From Verrucomicrobiota bacterium (GTDB lineage: Bacteria > Verrucomicrobiota > Verrucomicrobiia > Opitutales > Opitutaceae), in the NCBI GenBank assembly GCA_023426435.1, contig JAFAAS010000102.1, forward strand, positions 1 through 26,237: 26,237 bases of DNA, written 5' to 3'. Below, piece after piece: positions 1 through 7,416 of the stretch. The number at the start of each line of letters is the position of its first letter. Position 1 is the stretch's first letter. The notes beneath the pieces were generated by a model that made no database searches, was not told the DNA's origin, and saw only the letters and a list, made by a program, of their open reading frames with translations. The position numbers and the translations under genes were made by a program.

Positions 1-12
1 GAGACGGCGGAG

Positions 13-1314
13 ATGGGGCGGAATTTGCGGTTGGCGGGGGAGGGAAAGTTGGATGCGTTGGGGCGCATGTTACTTGTGCTTGTGATCACGGCGGCGCTGA
101 TGGTGCTGCGGCTGGCGGGGGAGTTGGTGTTGTCGGCGTTGAATCGCGCGGAAGTGCGGCGGCATGCGTCGGCTCCGCCGCCGGCGGTGGCCGCGATCAT
201 GGATGGCGATACGTATGCGAAATCGGTGCGCTACACCCTGGCGCGGTCGCAGTTCGGTGTGTTGACGTCGATTTTCGATACGCTGGTGCTGGCGTTGGTC
301 GTGTTCGGAGGTGTGCTGCCGTGGTTGTATTCGCACGTGGTGGGGTGGGGCGATCTGGATGCGAATTGGACGCGGGCGCTGTTTATCTTGATCGCGGGAA
401 GTCTGCTGTCGTTGCCCTCGCTGCCCTTCGAGTGGTGGGAGACGTTTCGGCTGGAGGCGCGTTATGGTTTCAACAAGACGACGCCGAAGCTGTGGATCAC
501 GGACCGGTTGAAAGGGATGATGCTGGCCTTTGTGATCGGAGCGCCGCTGCTGTGGGCGCTGTTGTCGCTGGTGGGCTGGGCGGGAGACGCGTGGTGGGTG
601 TGGGGCTTCGCGCTCGTATTCGGATTTCAGTTACTGATGCTGGTGCTTTATCCGAAGCTGATCCTGCCCTTGTTCAACAAGTTGACGCCGCTGCCGGAAG
701 GCGAGTTGAAGAACCGGTTGATGGCGCTCGGCGATCGGACGGGGTTCAAGGCGCAAGCGATCGAGGTGATCGATGGCAGCAAGCGGTCGGCGCATTCGAA
801 CGCGTATTTCACGGGATTCGGGCGGTTTCGCCGGATCGTGTTATTCGACACGTTGATCGCGCAGCTGACGCCGGAGGAGCTGGAGGCGGTGCTGGCGCAT
901 GAGATCGGGCATTATCGGCGCGGGCATATTCCGAAGATGCTGGCGATGTCGGCGGGGATGATGCTGGCGGCGTTTGCGGCGGTGGCGTGGCTGGCGAACA
1001 GCCCGTGGTTCAATCCGGCGTTCGGGTTTCCGCCGGGGGAACTGGCGCCGGCGTTTTTGTTGTTCGGGCTGTTGAGCGGGGTGGTGACGTTCTGGTTTTC
1101 GCCCTTCATGAACTTGTTGTCGCGGAAGTTTGAATACCAAGCGGACGCGTTCGCGAAGGAAGCGGTGGGCGGGGCGGGGCCGATGGTGGGAGCGCTGCGG
1201 AAGCTGGCGCAGAAGAACCTGTCGAACATGACACCGCACCCGTGGTTCAGCGGGTTTCACTATTCGCATCCGACGCTCGTGGAGCGGGAGCGGGCGCTGG
1301 TGGCGGCGGGGTGA
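13..1314 (+). CDS. M48 family (Ste24/CAAX-protease-like) integral membrane metallopeptidase
   Basis: Zinc-dependent membrane endopeptidase of the Ste24/M48 type, probably acting on membrane or misfolded envelope proteins. The HEIGH motif (HExxH) is at residues 296-300, counted from the ATG at 13, and the third zinc ligand is Glu374 in EYQAD. Hydrophobic segments lie near residues 19-42, 82-107, 120-140, 168-215 and 310-365, as expected for the family, and length is normal. The start is uncertain: the frame is open to the window edge, ATG 13 has no well-spaced ribosome site visible, and ATG 67 would begin directly at the first membrane helix as many relatives do. The natural bacterial substrate of this family is mostly unknown. 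Family call is secure; the start is not. Confidence 0.9.
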   Translation: MGRNLRLAGEGKLDALGRMLLVLVITAALMVLRLAGELVLSALNRAEVRRHASAPPPAVAAIMDGDTYAKSVRYTLARSQFGVLTSIFDTLVLALVVFGGVLPWLYSHVVGWGDLDANWTRALFILIAGSLLSLPSLPFEWWETFRLEARYGFNKTTPKLWITDRLKGMMLAFVIGAPLLWALLSLVGWAGDAWWVWGFALVFGFQLLMLVLYPKLILPLFNKLTPLPEGELKNRLMALGDRTGFKAQAIEVIDGSKRSAHSNAYFTGFGRFRRIVLFDTLIAQLTPEELEAVLAHEIGHYRRGHIPKMLAMSAGMMLAAFAAVAWLANSPWFNPAFGFPPGELAPAFLLFGLLSGVVTFWFSPFMNLLSRKFEYQADAFAKEAVGGAGPMVGALRKLAQKNLSNMTPHPWFSGFHYSHPTLVERERALVAAG

Positions 1315-1358
1315 GCGGAGTGTTGGGGTAGTTATCGGAAGAAACGGAGAGAACGGAG

Positions 1359-2249
1359 ATGACGCTGCGAGTTTTTATTTTGTGGCTCGCAGCGATGGCG
1401 TGGGTTCGCGCGGAGACGATCACGATCGCCACGTATAATGTGGAGAACTACGGGGCGGCGGATCGGATGACGGAGAACGGGTATCGGAAGGAATATCCGA
1501 AGCCGGAGGCGCAGAAGGCGGCGTTGCGGCAGGTGATGCGGGCGGTGGAGGCGGATGTGTGGGTGCTGCAGGAAATCGGCGGGGCGGAGTATGTGCGGGA
1601 GTTGCAGCGGGATTTGCGGCGGGAAGGCGTCGAGTTGCCGCATGCGGTGGTGATCGAGGCGGCGGATGTGGCGCGGCGCGTGGCGGTGTTGTCGCGGCGG
1701 GCCTTTGCGGAGGTGGTGCGGCACGCGGACCTGGAGTTTCGGTATTTCGGGGAAATGCAAAAAGTGAAACGCGGGCTGATCGAGGTGAGGTTCGAGACGG
1801 CGGGCGGCGACGTGACGCTGTTTGGGGTGCATTTGAAAAGTCGATACACGGATCGGGCGGACGATCCGCGGTCGGCGATGCGGCGGGAAGGGGAGGCGAC
1901 GGCGATTCGCGATGCGGTGTTGCGGCGGTTCCCGGATCCGGCGGTGGCGCGCTTTCTGATCGTGGGCGATTTCAACGATGACCGGGCGAGCCGGACGTTG
2001 CAGCGCTTTCGCAAGCGCGGGGATACGGCGATTGCGGACCTGTTGCGCGCGCAGGATTCACGCGGCGAGGCGTGGACGCATGTTTATCGGAAGCAGGAGA
2101 GTTACACGCGGGTCGATCACGTGCTGGTTTCGCCGGGGTTGGCGAATGCGGTGCGCGACGGCGCGGCGCGGATTTTCGATGGCGACGGGGTCAGGGAAGC
2201 GAGCGATCACCGGCCGGTGGTGGTGACGCTGGAGCTTGCGGGGCGGTGA
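1359..2249 (+). CDS. Secreted endonuclease/exonuclease/phosphatase-family protein
   Basis: Metal-dependent phosphoesterase of the EEP (DNase I-like) fold. A signal peptide spans about residues 1-18 (hydrophobic core, cut after VRA), so it probably acts outside the cytoplasm. Diagnostic motifs appear in order: TYNVEN (25-30), LQE (70-72), a catalytic-type His in VHLKSR (His158), GDFND (203-207), RVDH (251-254) and SDHRP with His284. Length of 296 residues is normal. The start has GGAGA about 8 bases upstream. It lies 44 bp after the M48 gene on the same strand, so co-transcription is possible. The substrate (nucleic acid, phosphoinositide or another phosphodiester) cannot be told from sequence. 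Confidence 0.88.
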   Translation: MTLRVFILWLAAMAWVRAETITIATYNVENYGAADRMTENGYRKEYPKPEAQKAALRQVMRAVEADVWVLQEIGGAEYVRELQRDLRREGVELPHAVVIEAADVARRVAVLSRRAFAEVVRHADLEFRYFGEMQKVKRGLIEVRFETAGGDVTLFGVHLKSRYTDRADDPRSAMRREGEATAIRDAVLRRFPDPAVARFLIVGDFNDDRASRTLQRFRKRGDTAIADLLRAQDSRGEAWTHVYRKQESYTRVDHVLVSPGLANAVRDGAARIFDGDGVREASDHRPVVVTLELAGR

Positions 2250-2253
2250 AACG

Positions 2254-2280
2254 AAAAAGGGCGAGTCGAAGGACTCGCCC
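2254..2280 (-). terminator. Intrinsic terminator of the IPT/TIG lipoprotein gene
   Basis: A perfect 9-bp stem (2259-2267 with 2272-2280) closes a 4-base loop. Read on the minus strand it is followed by five T residues (the A run at 2254-2258). It lies 24 bp past the minus-strand stop at 2305. On the plus strand the hairpin is not followed by T residues, so it serves mainly the minus-strand gene, though the hairpin sits between convergent genes. Confidence 0.85.
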
Positions 2281-2304
2281 AAGAAGAAGCGCTTTGGATT
2301 GTAT

Positions 2305-3231
2305 TCAGCGACCGGAGACGGAGACGGGGATGCTGACTTCGCCGGCGCCGTAACCTTTGAGGTAGAGACTGCCGTTGCCGGGGCGACCGCCCTGAACGGT
2401 GACGGTGATGGAGTTCTGGCCCTGGGGAACGATGACTTCCGGCATGATCACGCTGTCCGGGATGTCGGTGGTGACGTCGAGAAGAAGGCCGCCCGGGGGA
2501 GCGAGGTTGGGGACGGTGAATGTGAGCGATTGCGATTCGCCGCTGCGGAGCGTCAGCGACGTGGGGAAAACGGTCACGCTGGCGGCGTCGATGCGGAAGG
2601 TGCCGACGGGGGAATTGCCGGACGGGCTGTTGAGCGTGACGCGGTAGTTTTGTCCGGGGTTGAGCGCGGGGACGAAGAAGCTGATCGCGTTGGGCGATTC
2701 GAAGACGGTGCGCGCGGGCGTGCCGTCGAAGTAAACGGTGTCCTGCGGGGTGAAGCCACGTCCGAGAATGCTGATGCGAGAACCGACGGGGCCGCGATTG
2801 ACTTCGAGGGAGAGGACGTAGCGGCGGACGATGCTGGCCTGGGTGAGGCCGGTGTAGGCTTGAGCGCTGTTGAGGGCGCCTTCGCCGCCCTTGATCTTGT
2901 AATCGACGAGGAAGTAGTAGGCGAGTTGGTCGCGTCCGCCGCCGAGCTGGTAGTCGAATTCGTAAAGGTTTTCGCCGAGCGGGCTTTTCGTCATGGAGTG
3001 GCTGCGGCCATCGATGACGATTTTCGGTTCGATGCTCTCGCGCGGGATCGCGCTGGTCTTGGGCGTGGCGCGCAGCGTGAGGGTGTAGATTTGCGACGGG
3101 TTTTCTGGCAGTGACGCGGGCGTGAGGTCGGACAGGACCATCGATTGGCAGCCGGAAAAGAAGAGCGCGCCGAGGGCGAGGCCGAGCCCGAGAAGGAATT
3201 TTCTCGCGGGAAAAATACGGTTGGTATGCAT
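2305..3231 (-). CDS. Outer-envelope lipoprotein with IPT/TIG domain
   Basis: The N-terminus has a basic stretch, a hydrophobic core and a lipobox ending FFSGC, giving lipidated Cys28. An IPT/TIG-type immunoglobulin-like domain covers about residues 145-215 (GPVGSRISILGRGF, then a FDGTPA loop). A second beta-sandwich-like stretch follows to the C-terminus (about 218-308). No catalytic motif is visible, so a structural or binding role at the cell envelope is likely. The gene is divergent from hemW with about 45 bp between starts. No good Shine-Dalgarno sequence precedes the start. Specific function unknown. Confidence 0.75.
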   Translation of the reverse strand: MHTNRIFPARKFLLGLGLALGALFFSGCQSMVLSDLTPASLPENPSQIYTLTLRATPKTSAIPRESIEPKIVIDGRSHSMTKSPLGENLYEFDYQLGGGRDQLAYYFLVDYKIKGGEGALNSAQAYTGLTQASIVRRYVLSLEVNRGPVGSRISILGRGFTPQDTVYFDGTPARTVFESPNAISFFVPALNPGQNYRVTLNSPSGNSPVGTFRIDAASVTVFPTSLTLRSGESQSLTFTVPNLAPPGGLLLDVTTDIPDSVIMPEVIVPQGQNSITVTVQGGRPGNGSLYLKGYGAGEVSIPVSVSGR

Positions 3232-3276
3232 TGCGAAATTGAGCGTGAGAAACGGGCGGACCGAGTCGGGTTAGTA

Positions 3277-4530
3277 ATGAGTCACTTCGCATCAGAGCAA
3301 GACAAAGCTGCGACGGGTAAACCGTTGGGACTCTACGTGCACGTTCCGTTCTGCGCCTCGACCTGCGACTTCTGCGCGTTCTACCAGACCAAGCCGACCG
3401 CGCACGGTGTGCAAAGGTTCCTCGACGGTGTGGCGCGTGAAGCGGAACTGGTGAATTGGGAGCGGCCGGTGACGACGGTGTTTTGGGGCGGCGGGACGCC
3501 GGGCTTGTTGTCGGCGCGGGATTTGGGGAGGTTGGCGGAAGTCGTGCGGGGACGGTTACGGGGACCGGAGGGCGAATTGCGCGGTGGGGGCACCGCGCCT
3601 CCATTGGAAGTGGGGCGCGGCGCGGGTGGGGTGGTGTGTGAGTGGACGGTGGAGATGGCGCCGGGGTCGGTGACGAAGGAACGGCTGGAAGCGTTGAAGG
3701 ACGCGGGGGTGACGCGGATCTCGATGGGGGCGCAGAGCTTTCAGCCGGAGCTGCTGGATGCCTTGGGGCGGCAGCATTCGCGCGAGCAGATTTTTCGGGC
3801 GTATGACCGGGTGCGGGCGGCGGGGTTTGCGAGTGTGAACCTGGATCTGATGTTTGCGTTGCCCGGGCAGACGGAGGCGGAGTGGCTGGCGGATTTGCGC
3901 GAAGCGGTGGCGTTGGCGCCGGATCATTTGTCGACGTATTGTCTCACGTTTGAGGAGGATACGGCGTTGTGGGTGAAGCTCTCGCAAGGACGCGTGAAGC
4001 TGGACGTGGAGCACGAGGCCCGGCTTTACGAAATGACGTGGGAGCGGTTGGAAGAGGCGGGGTATGCGCAATATGAAGTGTCGAATTTCGCGCGGCCGGG
4101 GCATGGATGTGTCCATAATCTCAATACATGGCGGATGCACGAGTGGGTGGGTTTGGGGCCGTCGGGGGCGTCGCAGCATGCGGGCCGGCGCGGGGCGAAT
4201 ATTGCGGATTTGGAAAAATGGCTGGAGCACGTCGGCGCGGGGCGGCGGGTGACGGAGGATGCGGTGGAGCTGACGAAGGAATTGCTGGCGGAGGACGCGT
4301 TGATTTTTGGGCTGCGGATGAATGCCGGCGTGAATGTGCGCGGATGGCGGGAGCGGGCGCCGGAGGCGCCGTGGGGTGAAGTTGAAGGGGTGTTGGAGCG
4401 GTTGGCGGAAAACGGATTGGCGGAGCGGAGTGACGGCGTGGTGCGTTTGACGAAGCGCGGGCGGTTGTTGGCGGATGCGATTGGGGCGGAGGTGATGGAA
4501 GCGTTCAGCAAGGAAGAGGTGTCGGCATGA
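3277..4530 (+). CDS. hemW: HemW-like radical SAM protein (haem chaperone family)
   Basis: Radical SAM protein of the HemW branch (formerly annotated as oxygen-independent coproporphyrinogen oxidase-like); family members bind haem and a 4Fe-4S cluster. CASTCDFC gives cluster ligands Cys26, Cys30 and Cys33, preceded by YVHVPF. The GGGTPGLLS SAM-binding motif, ISMGAQSF, and the C-terminal HNLNTWR and GLGPSGAS motifs are present. I chose ATG 3277 because the homologous region begins just after it; ATG 3226 in the same frame is an alternative but overlaps the divergent gene start. Residues 101-111 are encoded by a copy of a 31-bp interspersed palindromic repeat, and the surrounding loop is about 20 residues longer than usual. 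The stop overlaps the next start (ATGA, 4527-4530). Confidence 0.88.
   Translation: MSHFASEQDKAATGKPLGLYVHVPFCASTCDFCAFYQTKPTAHGVQRFLDGVAREAELVNWERPVTTVFWGGGTPGLLSARDLGRLAEVVRGRLRGPEGELRGGGTAPPLEVGRGAGGVVCEWTVEMAPGSVTKERLEALKDAGVTRISMGAQSFQPELLDALGRQHSREQIFRAYDRVRAAGFASVNLDLMFALPGQTEAEWLADLREAVALAPDHLSTYCLTFEEDTALWVKLSQGRVKLDVEHEARLYEMTWERLEEAGYAQYEVSNFARPGHGCVHNLNTWRMHEWVGLGPSGASQHAGRRGANIADLEKWLEHVGAGRRVTEDAVELTKELLAEDALIFGLRMNAGVNVRGWRERAPEAPWGEVEGVLERLAENGLAERSDGVVRLTKRGRLLADAIGAEVMEAFSKEEVSA
3578..3608 (+). repeat. REP-like palindrome (type B) inside hemW
   Basis: An 8-bp perfect stem (3579-3586 with 3591-3598) around a GGGG loop, followed by a short tail. The 31 bases are identical to 22183-22213, an intergenic site. 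On the minus strand the hairpin is preceded by GGAG, the tetranucleotide typical of some REP elements. The copy is read in frame as LRGGGTAPPLE of HemW. Confidence 0.9.
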
Positions 4531-5420
4531 AGCGGGCGTGGGCGGTGTTCGCGATGTGCGCGGCGTTGATGCGCGGTGAAGGGGCGTTGGTGATTCAGAC
4601 GGATTTTGGGACGAAGGACGGCGCGGTCGCGGCGATGAAAGGCGTGGCGGTGGGCGTGAGTCCGAAGTTGGCGATTTACGATTTGAGCCATGAGAACACG
4701 CCCTTCGACGTGTGGGAGGCGGCGTATCGCTTGAAGCAGACGGCGGGGTATTGGCCGGCGGGGACGGTGTTTGTGTCGGTGATCGATCCGGGCGTGGGGA
4801 CGGAGCGAAAGTCAGTCGTGTTGAAGACGAAGAGCGGGCATTTTTTTGTGGGGCCGGACAATGGGACCTGGACGTTGGTGGCGGAGGAGTTGGGAATCGA
4901 AAGCGTGCGCGAGATCGACGAGGCGAGGAACCGGCGGAAGGAGTCGGAGAAGTCGTATACGTTTCATGGACGCGACGTGTATGTGTTTACCGGCGCGCGG
5001 CTGGCGGCGGGGGTGATGAGTTTCGAGGACGTGGGGGTGGAACTTGAAGCGAAGGTGGTGGAGATCGCGTATGAGAAGGCGCGGAGGGAAGGGGCGGCGT
5101 TGGTGGGGACGATTCCGTATCTGGATTTTCAATTCGGGAATGTGTGGACGAATCTCGGCGAGGATTTGTGGAAGCAACTCGGCGTGCGACCGGGCGAGCG
5201 GGTGAAGGTGACGATCGCGCGGAACGGCGAGCGGGTTTATGAAGGCGAGATGCCTTATGCCCGGACCTTTGGCGATGTGCCGGAAGGGGAGCCGCTGGTG
5301 TATTTGAACAGCCTGTTGAATGTGTCGTTGGCGTTGAACCGGAGGAATTTCGCGGAACGACATGGAATCGGATGCGGCGCGGAGTGGAGCGTGCGCGTGG
5401 AGAAAGTGGCGGGGCGATGA
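4527..5420 (+). CDS. Exported SAM hydroxide adenosyltransferase-fold protein (SAM_HAT, DUF62)
   Basis: Member of the SAM_HAT family, whose characterised members hydrolyse S-adenosylmethionine to adenosine and methionine; the fluorinase and chlorinase enzymes are relatives. Motifs: QTDFG (Asp26), DLSHE (52-56), DPGVGT (87-92), VGPDNG (108-113) and FHGRD (146-150). Residues 1-19 look like a signal peptide, so the mature protein may be outside the cytoplasm, where SAM is not expected. The ATG overlaps the hemW stop, with a GAAGAGG ribosome site just upstream, and its own stop overlaps the next start, so translation is probably coupled. Nothing here indicates a halogenase. Confidence 0.85.
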   Translation: MKRAWAVFAMCAALMRGEGALVIQTDFGTKDGAVAAMKGVAVGVSPKLAIYDLSHENTPFDVWEAAYRLKQTAGYWPAGTVFVSVIDPGVGTERKSVVLKTKSGHFFVGPDNGTWTLVAEELGIESVREIDEARNRRKESEKSYTFHGRDVYVFTGARLAAGVMSFEDVGVELEAKVVEIAYEKARREGAALVGTIPYLDFQFGNVWTNLGEDLWKQLGVRPGERVKVTIARNGERVYEGEMPYARTFGDVPEGEPLVYLNSLLNVSLALNRRNFAERHGIGCGAEWSVRVEKVAGR

Positions 5421-5884
5421 CGAGGCGGGTGTTGGCAACGATCGCGCTCTTCGCGGCGGGGTGTCAGACGACGCGCGTGGAGGAAGAGAGGGCGTTGGCG
5501 CGCTTCTATCTCGAGACGCGTGGAGCGGGGGTGGAGGTGAGTTTGCCGGTGAGCGAGGTGACGTTGGCGATCGAGGCGAAGCCGGTGTTGACGGAGTTCG
5601 ATTTTGTGGCGGTGGAGTTGGCGGAGGTGGAATTGGGGCGGTGCGTGTTGTTTCGGCTGACGCGCGAAGCGGCGCGGGATCTTTATCGGCTGACGGCGGC
5701 GAATCAGGGGCGGCGGCTGGTGTTGACGATCGACGGGGAGGCGGTGGGGGCACGGCCGATCGAAGCGCCGATGGGCGATGGGGAGCTTTTGGTTTTTGTT
5801 GAAGTTTCGGATGCCGAACTGGACGCGCTGGTGCGGCGGCTGCAGCAAACGACGGCGCGCGTGCGCGAGGAGGTGAAACGATGA
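5417..5884 (+). CDS. Small lipoprotein resembling the SecD/SecDF P1-head domain
   Basis: A 155-residue lipoprotein: a short signal peptide ends in LFAAGC, with lipidated Cys16. The body reads like the P1-head subdomain of SecD (KPVLTEFD, then a FRLTREAARDLYRLTAANQGR stretch, then VLTIDGEAVGARPI), but without the SecD membrane helices. That similarity is from pattern recognition and not tested. I chose ATG 5417 because it opens directly on the signal peptide and overlaps the SAM_HAT stop (ATGA, 5417-5420). The stop overlaps the M23 start (5881-5884). A role in the periplasm with the neighbouring genes is inferred only from operon structure. Confidence 0.7.
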   Translation: MTRRVLATIALFAAGCQTTRVEEERALARFYLETRGAGVEVSLPVSEVTLAIEAKPVLTEFDFVAVELAEVELGRCVLFRLTREAARDLYRLTAANQGRRLVLTIDGEAVGARPIEAPMGDGELLVFVEVSDAELDALVRRLQQTTARVREEVKR

Positions 5885-6903
5885 GGTGGATGCGATGGAT
5901 GTGTTGCGCGGGCGTGGTGCTCGCGGGGATGGCGGAAGGATGGGCGACGCAACGCGTGGAGATCGTGTGGCCGACCCCGAGCAAAGCGTGGGAGCAGCGG
6001 CGTGCGCCGAGCGAATTTTTGCAGCATGCGGGGTCGGGCGATCCGGCCTCGGGAGGATTTGGCGGCGTGCGCAGTGGAGGGATGCAGTTTCACGAAGGAA
6101 TCGACATCAAGCCGGTCGGACGGGACCGGCAGGGCGCGCCGACGGATCCGGTGTTTGCGGCGATGGACGGCGTGGTGCGTCACACGAGCCGCGTGGCGGG
6201 GAAGAGCAGTTACGGACGTTACGTGGTGATCGAACATCCGGATGTGTCGCCGGCGGTATATACGCTTTATGCGCATCTGGCGCGGATCGATGAGGCGATC
6301 GGGCCAGGCGTGGCGGTGAAACGCGGGCAGCCGATTGGAGTGATGGGGCACAGCGCGGGCGGCTATGTGCTGCCGAAGGAGCGGGCTCACCTGCATTTCG
6401 AAATCGGCGTGGCGGTGACGACGGAGTTTCAGGCGTGGTATGACGGCCGGAAGTTCGGGAGCAAAAACGACCACGGCATGTGGAACGGCATGAATCTGAT
6501 GGGCATCGATCCGCTGGATTTCATGAACCAGTGGCGTGCGGGAAAAGTGGATACGTTTGACGAGTATTTCGCGCAGATGGAGCCGGTGGCGGTCGTGCGC
6601 ATCGCGACGCGACGCGTGCCGGATTTCGTGCGGCGGTATCCTTCGCTGGTGACGGGGCGGATGCCGATGATCGTGAACGGCTGGGAGGTCCGGTTTAACT
6701 GGAGCGGAATTCCGTTTGGGTGGAGGCCGTTGACGGCGGAGGAGGCGAAAGGTTTGGAGATGAACCGCCCGGTGGTGGTTGAGGTGGACGCGGAGTTGGG
6801 AAGGAAAGATCGGAGCAGGACGTTGGCGGCGAAAGTGCGCGGGCAGTGGCGGGCGGCGTCGGATTTGGAGGTGGTGTTGCAGCAGTTGTTTGGGGGGCGG
6901 TGA
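5881..6903 (+). CDS. Secreted M23 (LytM-like) peptidase-family protein
   Basis: Zinc peptidase of the LytM/M23 family, whose members cut peptidoglycan cross-links. A signal peptide covers about residues 1-22. The HxxxD motif is HEGID (His71, Asp75) and the HxH motif is HLHFE (His170, His172), so the zinc site appears intact and the enzyme probably active. A C-terminal extension (about 185-340) has no motif I recognise. A strong ribosome site, AGGAGG, lies about 7 bases before the ATG, inside the end of the preceding gene. It is the last gene of the overlapping hemW cluster; palindromic repeats begin four bases after its stop. Confidence 0.88.
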   Translation: MRWMRWMCCAGVVLAGMAEGWATQRVEIVWPTPSKAWEQRRAPSEFLQHAGSGDPASGGFGGVRSGGMQFHEGIDIKPVGRDRQGAPTDPVFAAMDGVVRHTSRVAGKSSYGRYVVIEHPDVSPAVYTLYAHLARIDEAIGPGVAVKRGQPIGVMGHSAGGYVLPKERAHLHFEIGVAVTTEFQAWYDGRKFGSKNDHGMWNGMNLMGIDPLDFMNQWRAGKVDTFDEYFAQMEPVAVVRIATRRVPDFVRRYPSLVTGRMPMIVNGWEVRFNWSGIPFGWRPLTAEEAKGLEMNRPVVVEVDAELGRKDRSRTLAAKVRGQWRAASDLEVVLQQLFGGR

Positions 6904-6906
6904 AGG

Positions 6907-6950
6907 AATCGCCTGCGAGCAGGGAGATCGCCTGCGAGCAGGCTCCCACA
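6907..6950 (+). repeat. REP-like palindrome type A, two tandem copies
   Basis: Two copies of a unit containing CGCCTGCGAGCAGG, the second with the complete stem GCCTGC-GA-GCAGGC (6930-6943) and a tail CTCCCACA. The related copy at 23688-23713 has the tail CTCCTACA, which on the minus strand is GTAG followed by the hairpin. This layout matches REP elements. Sits right after the M23 stop. Confidence 0.8.
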
Positions 6951-6963
6951 TGGGGGCGGGGAG

Positions 6964-7005
6964 GCAGGCGCCGACGGACGGCGGGGTCGGGAGAACCCGC
7001 CCTAC
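6964..7005 (+). repeat. REP-like palindromes, partial type G joined to type E
   Basis: GGCGCCGACGGA at 6964-6975 resembles the start of the element at 23751-23779 (type G), here cut short. It runs into type E: stem GGCGGG (6980-6985) with CCCGCC (6996-7001), followed by CTAC (7002-7005), i.e. GTAG at the foot when read on the minus strand. Confidence 0.65.
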
Positions 7006-7013
7006 AATGGTGC

Positions 7014-7037
7014 GCACGGGCAGGTTGCCCGTGCTAC
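7014..7037 (+). repeat. REP-like palindrome type F next to the TPR gene stop
   Basis: A perfect 9-bp stem (7014-7022 with 7026-7034), loop GGT, then CTAC at 7034-7037. Core CAGGTTG is shared with the type D element at 10235-10257 although the outer stem bases differ on both sides. It ends three bases before the minus-strand stop codon at 7041. Confidence 0.8.
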
Positions 7038-7040
7038 GAG

Positions 7041-7409
7041 TTAGCTCTGGGGTTTGAGCTGGTTGAGGAGGGCGATGAAATCGGGGTGCTCCTTCAGACC
7101 GTCGAGATCGGGGTCCTGCTGCATCCAATCGAAGTCGCGATAGCCGAGTTCGACGGCTTGGCGGAGGGAGCGCAGGGCAGCGGCCTTGCGTTTCACGAGG
7201 GCAAGGCTGCAGGCGAGATTGTAATGCGCGGTGGCGTTCGAGGGGAGGAGTCGGACGAGGCGGCGGTCCATGCGCAGACCGTCGACGATGCGACCATGCT
7301 TGGTGTAGAGGCCGCCCAGGATCTCGACGACGTCGGCGTAGGACGGGTCGCGTTTGAGAACCGTCTCGAAGAATTTGATTTCGAACTCGTGGTCGTGGGC
7401 GCGGGCCAT
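7041..7409 (-). CDS. Small TPR-repeat protein
   Basis: A 122-residue protein with tetratricopeptide-like helices: one repeat near residues 8-40 (FFETVLKRDPSYADVVEILGGLY) and another near 50-84 (LLPSNATAHYNLACSLALVKR), followed by a helix with the pattern FDWMQQDPDL. No signal peptide or catalytic motif, so it is probably a cytoplasmic protein-protein adaptor. ATG 7409 was chosen over the longer frame because upstream residues are proline/serine-rich shadow of the fur gene. The start is 7 bp after the Fur-family stop on the same strand, suggesting one transcript. No clear ribosome site. Confidence 0.8.
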   Translation of the reverse strand: MARAHDHEFEIKFFETVLKRDPSYADVVEILGGLYTKHGRIVDGLRMDRRLVRLLPSNATAHYNLACSLALVKRKAAALRSLRQAVELGYRDFDWMQQDPDLDGLKEHPDFIALLNQLKPQS

Positions 7410-7416
7410 GGTGCGA

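Noticed and set aside
4527..5420. Fluorinase or chlorinase
   Set aside because: The family fold is shared, but no halogenase-specific evidence is visible and most members are hydrolases.
6907..7040. CRISPR array
   Set aside because: Units are different palindromes without equal spacers, and no cas genes are near.
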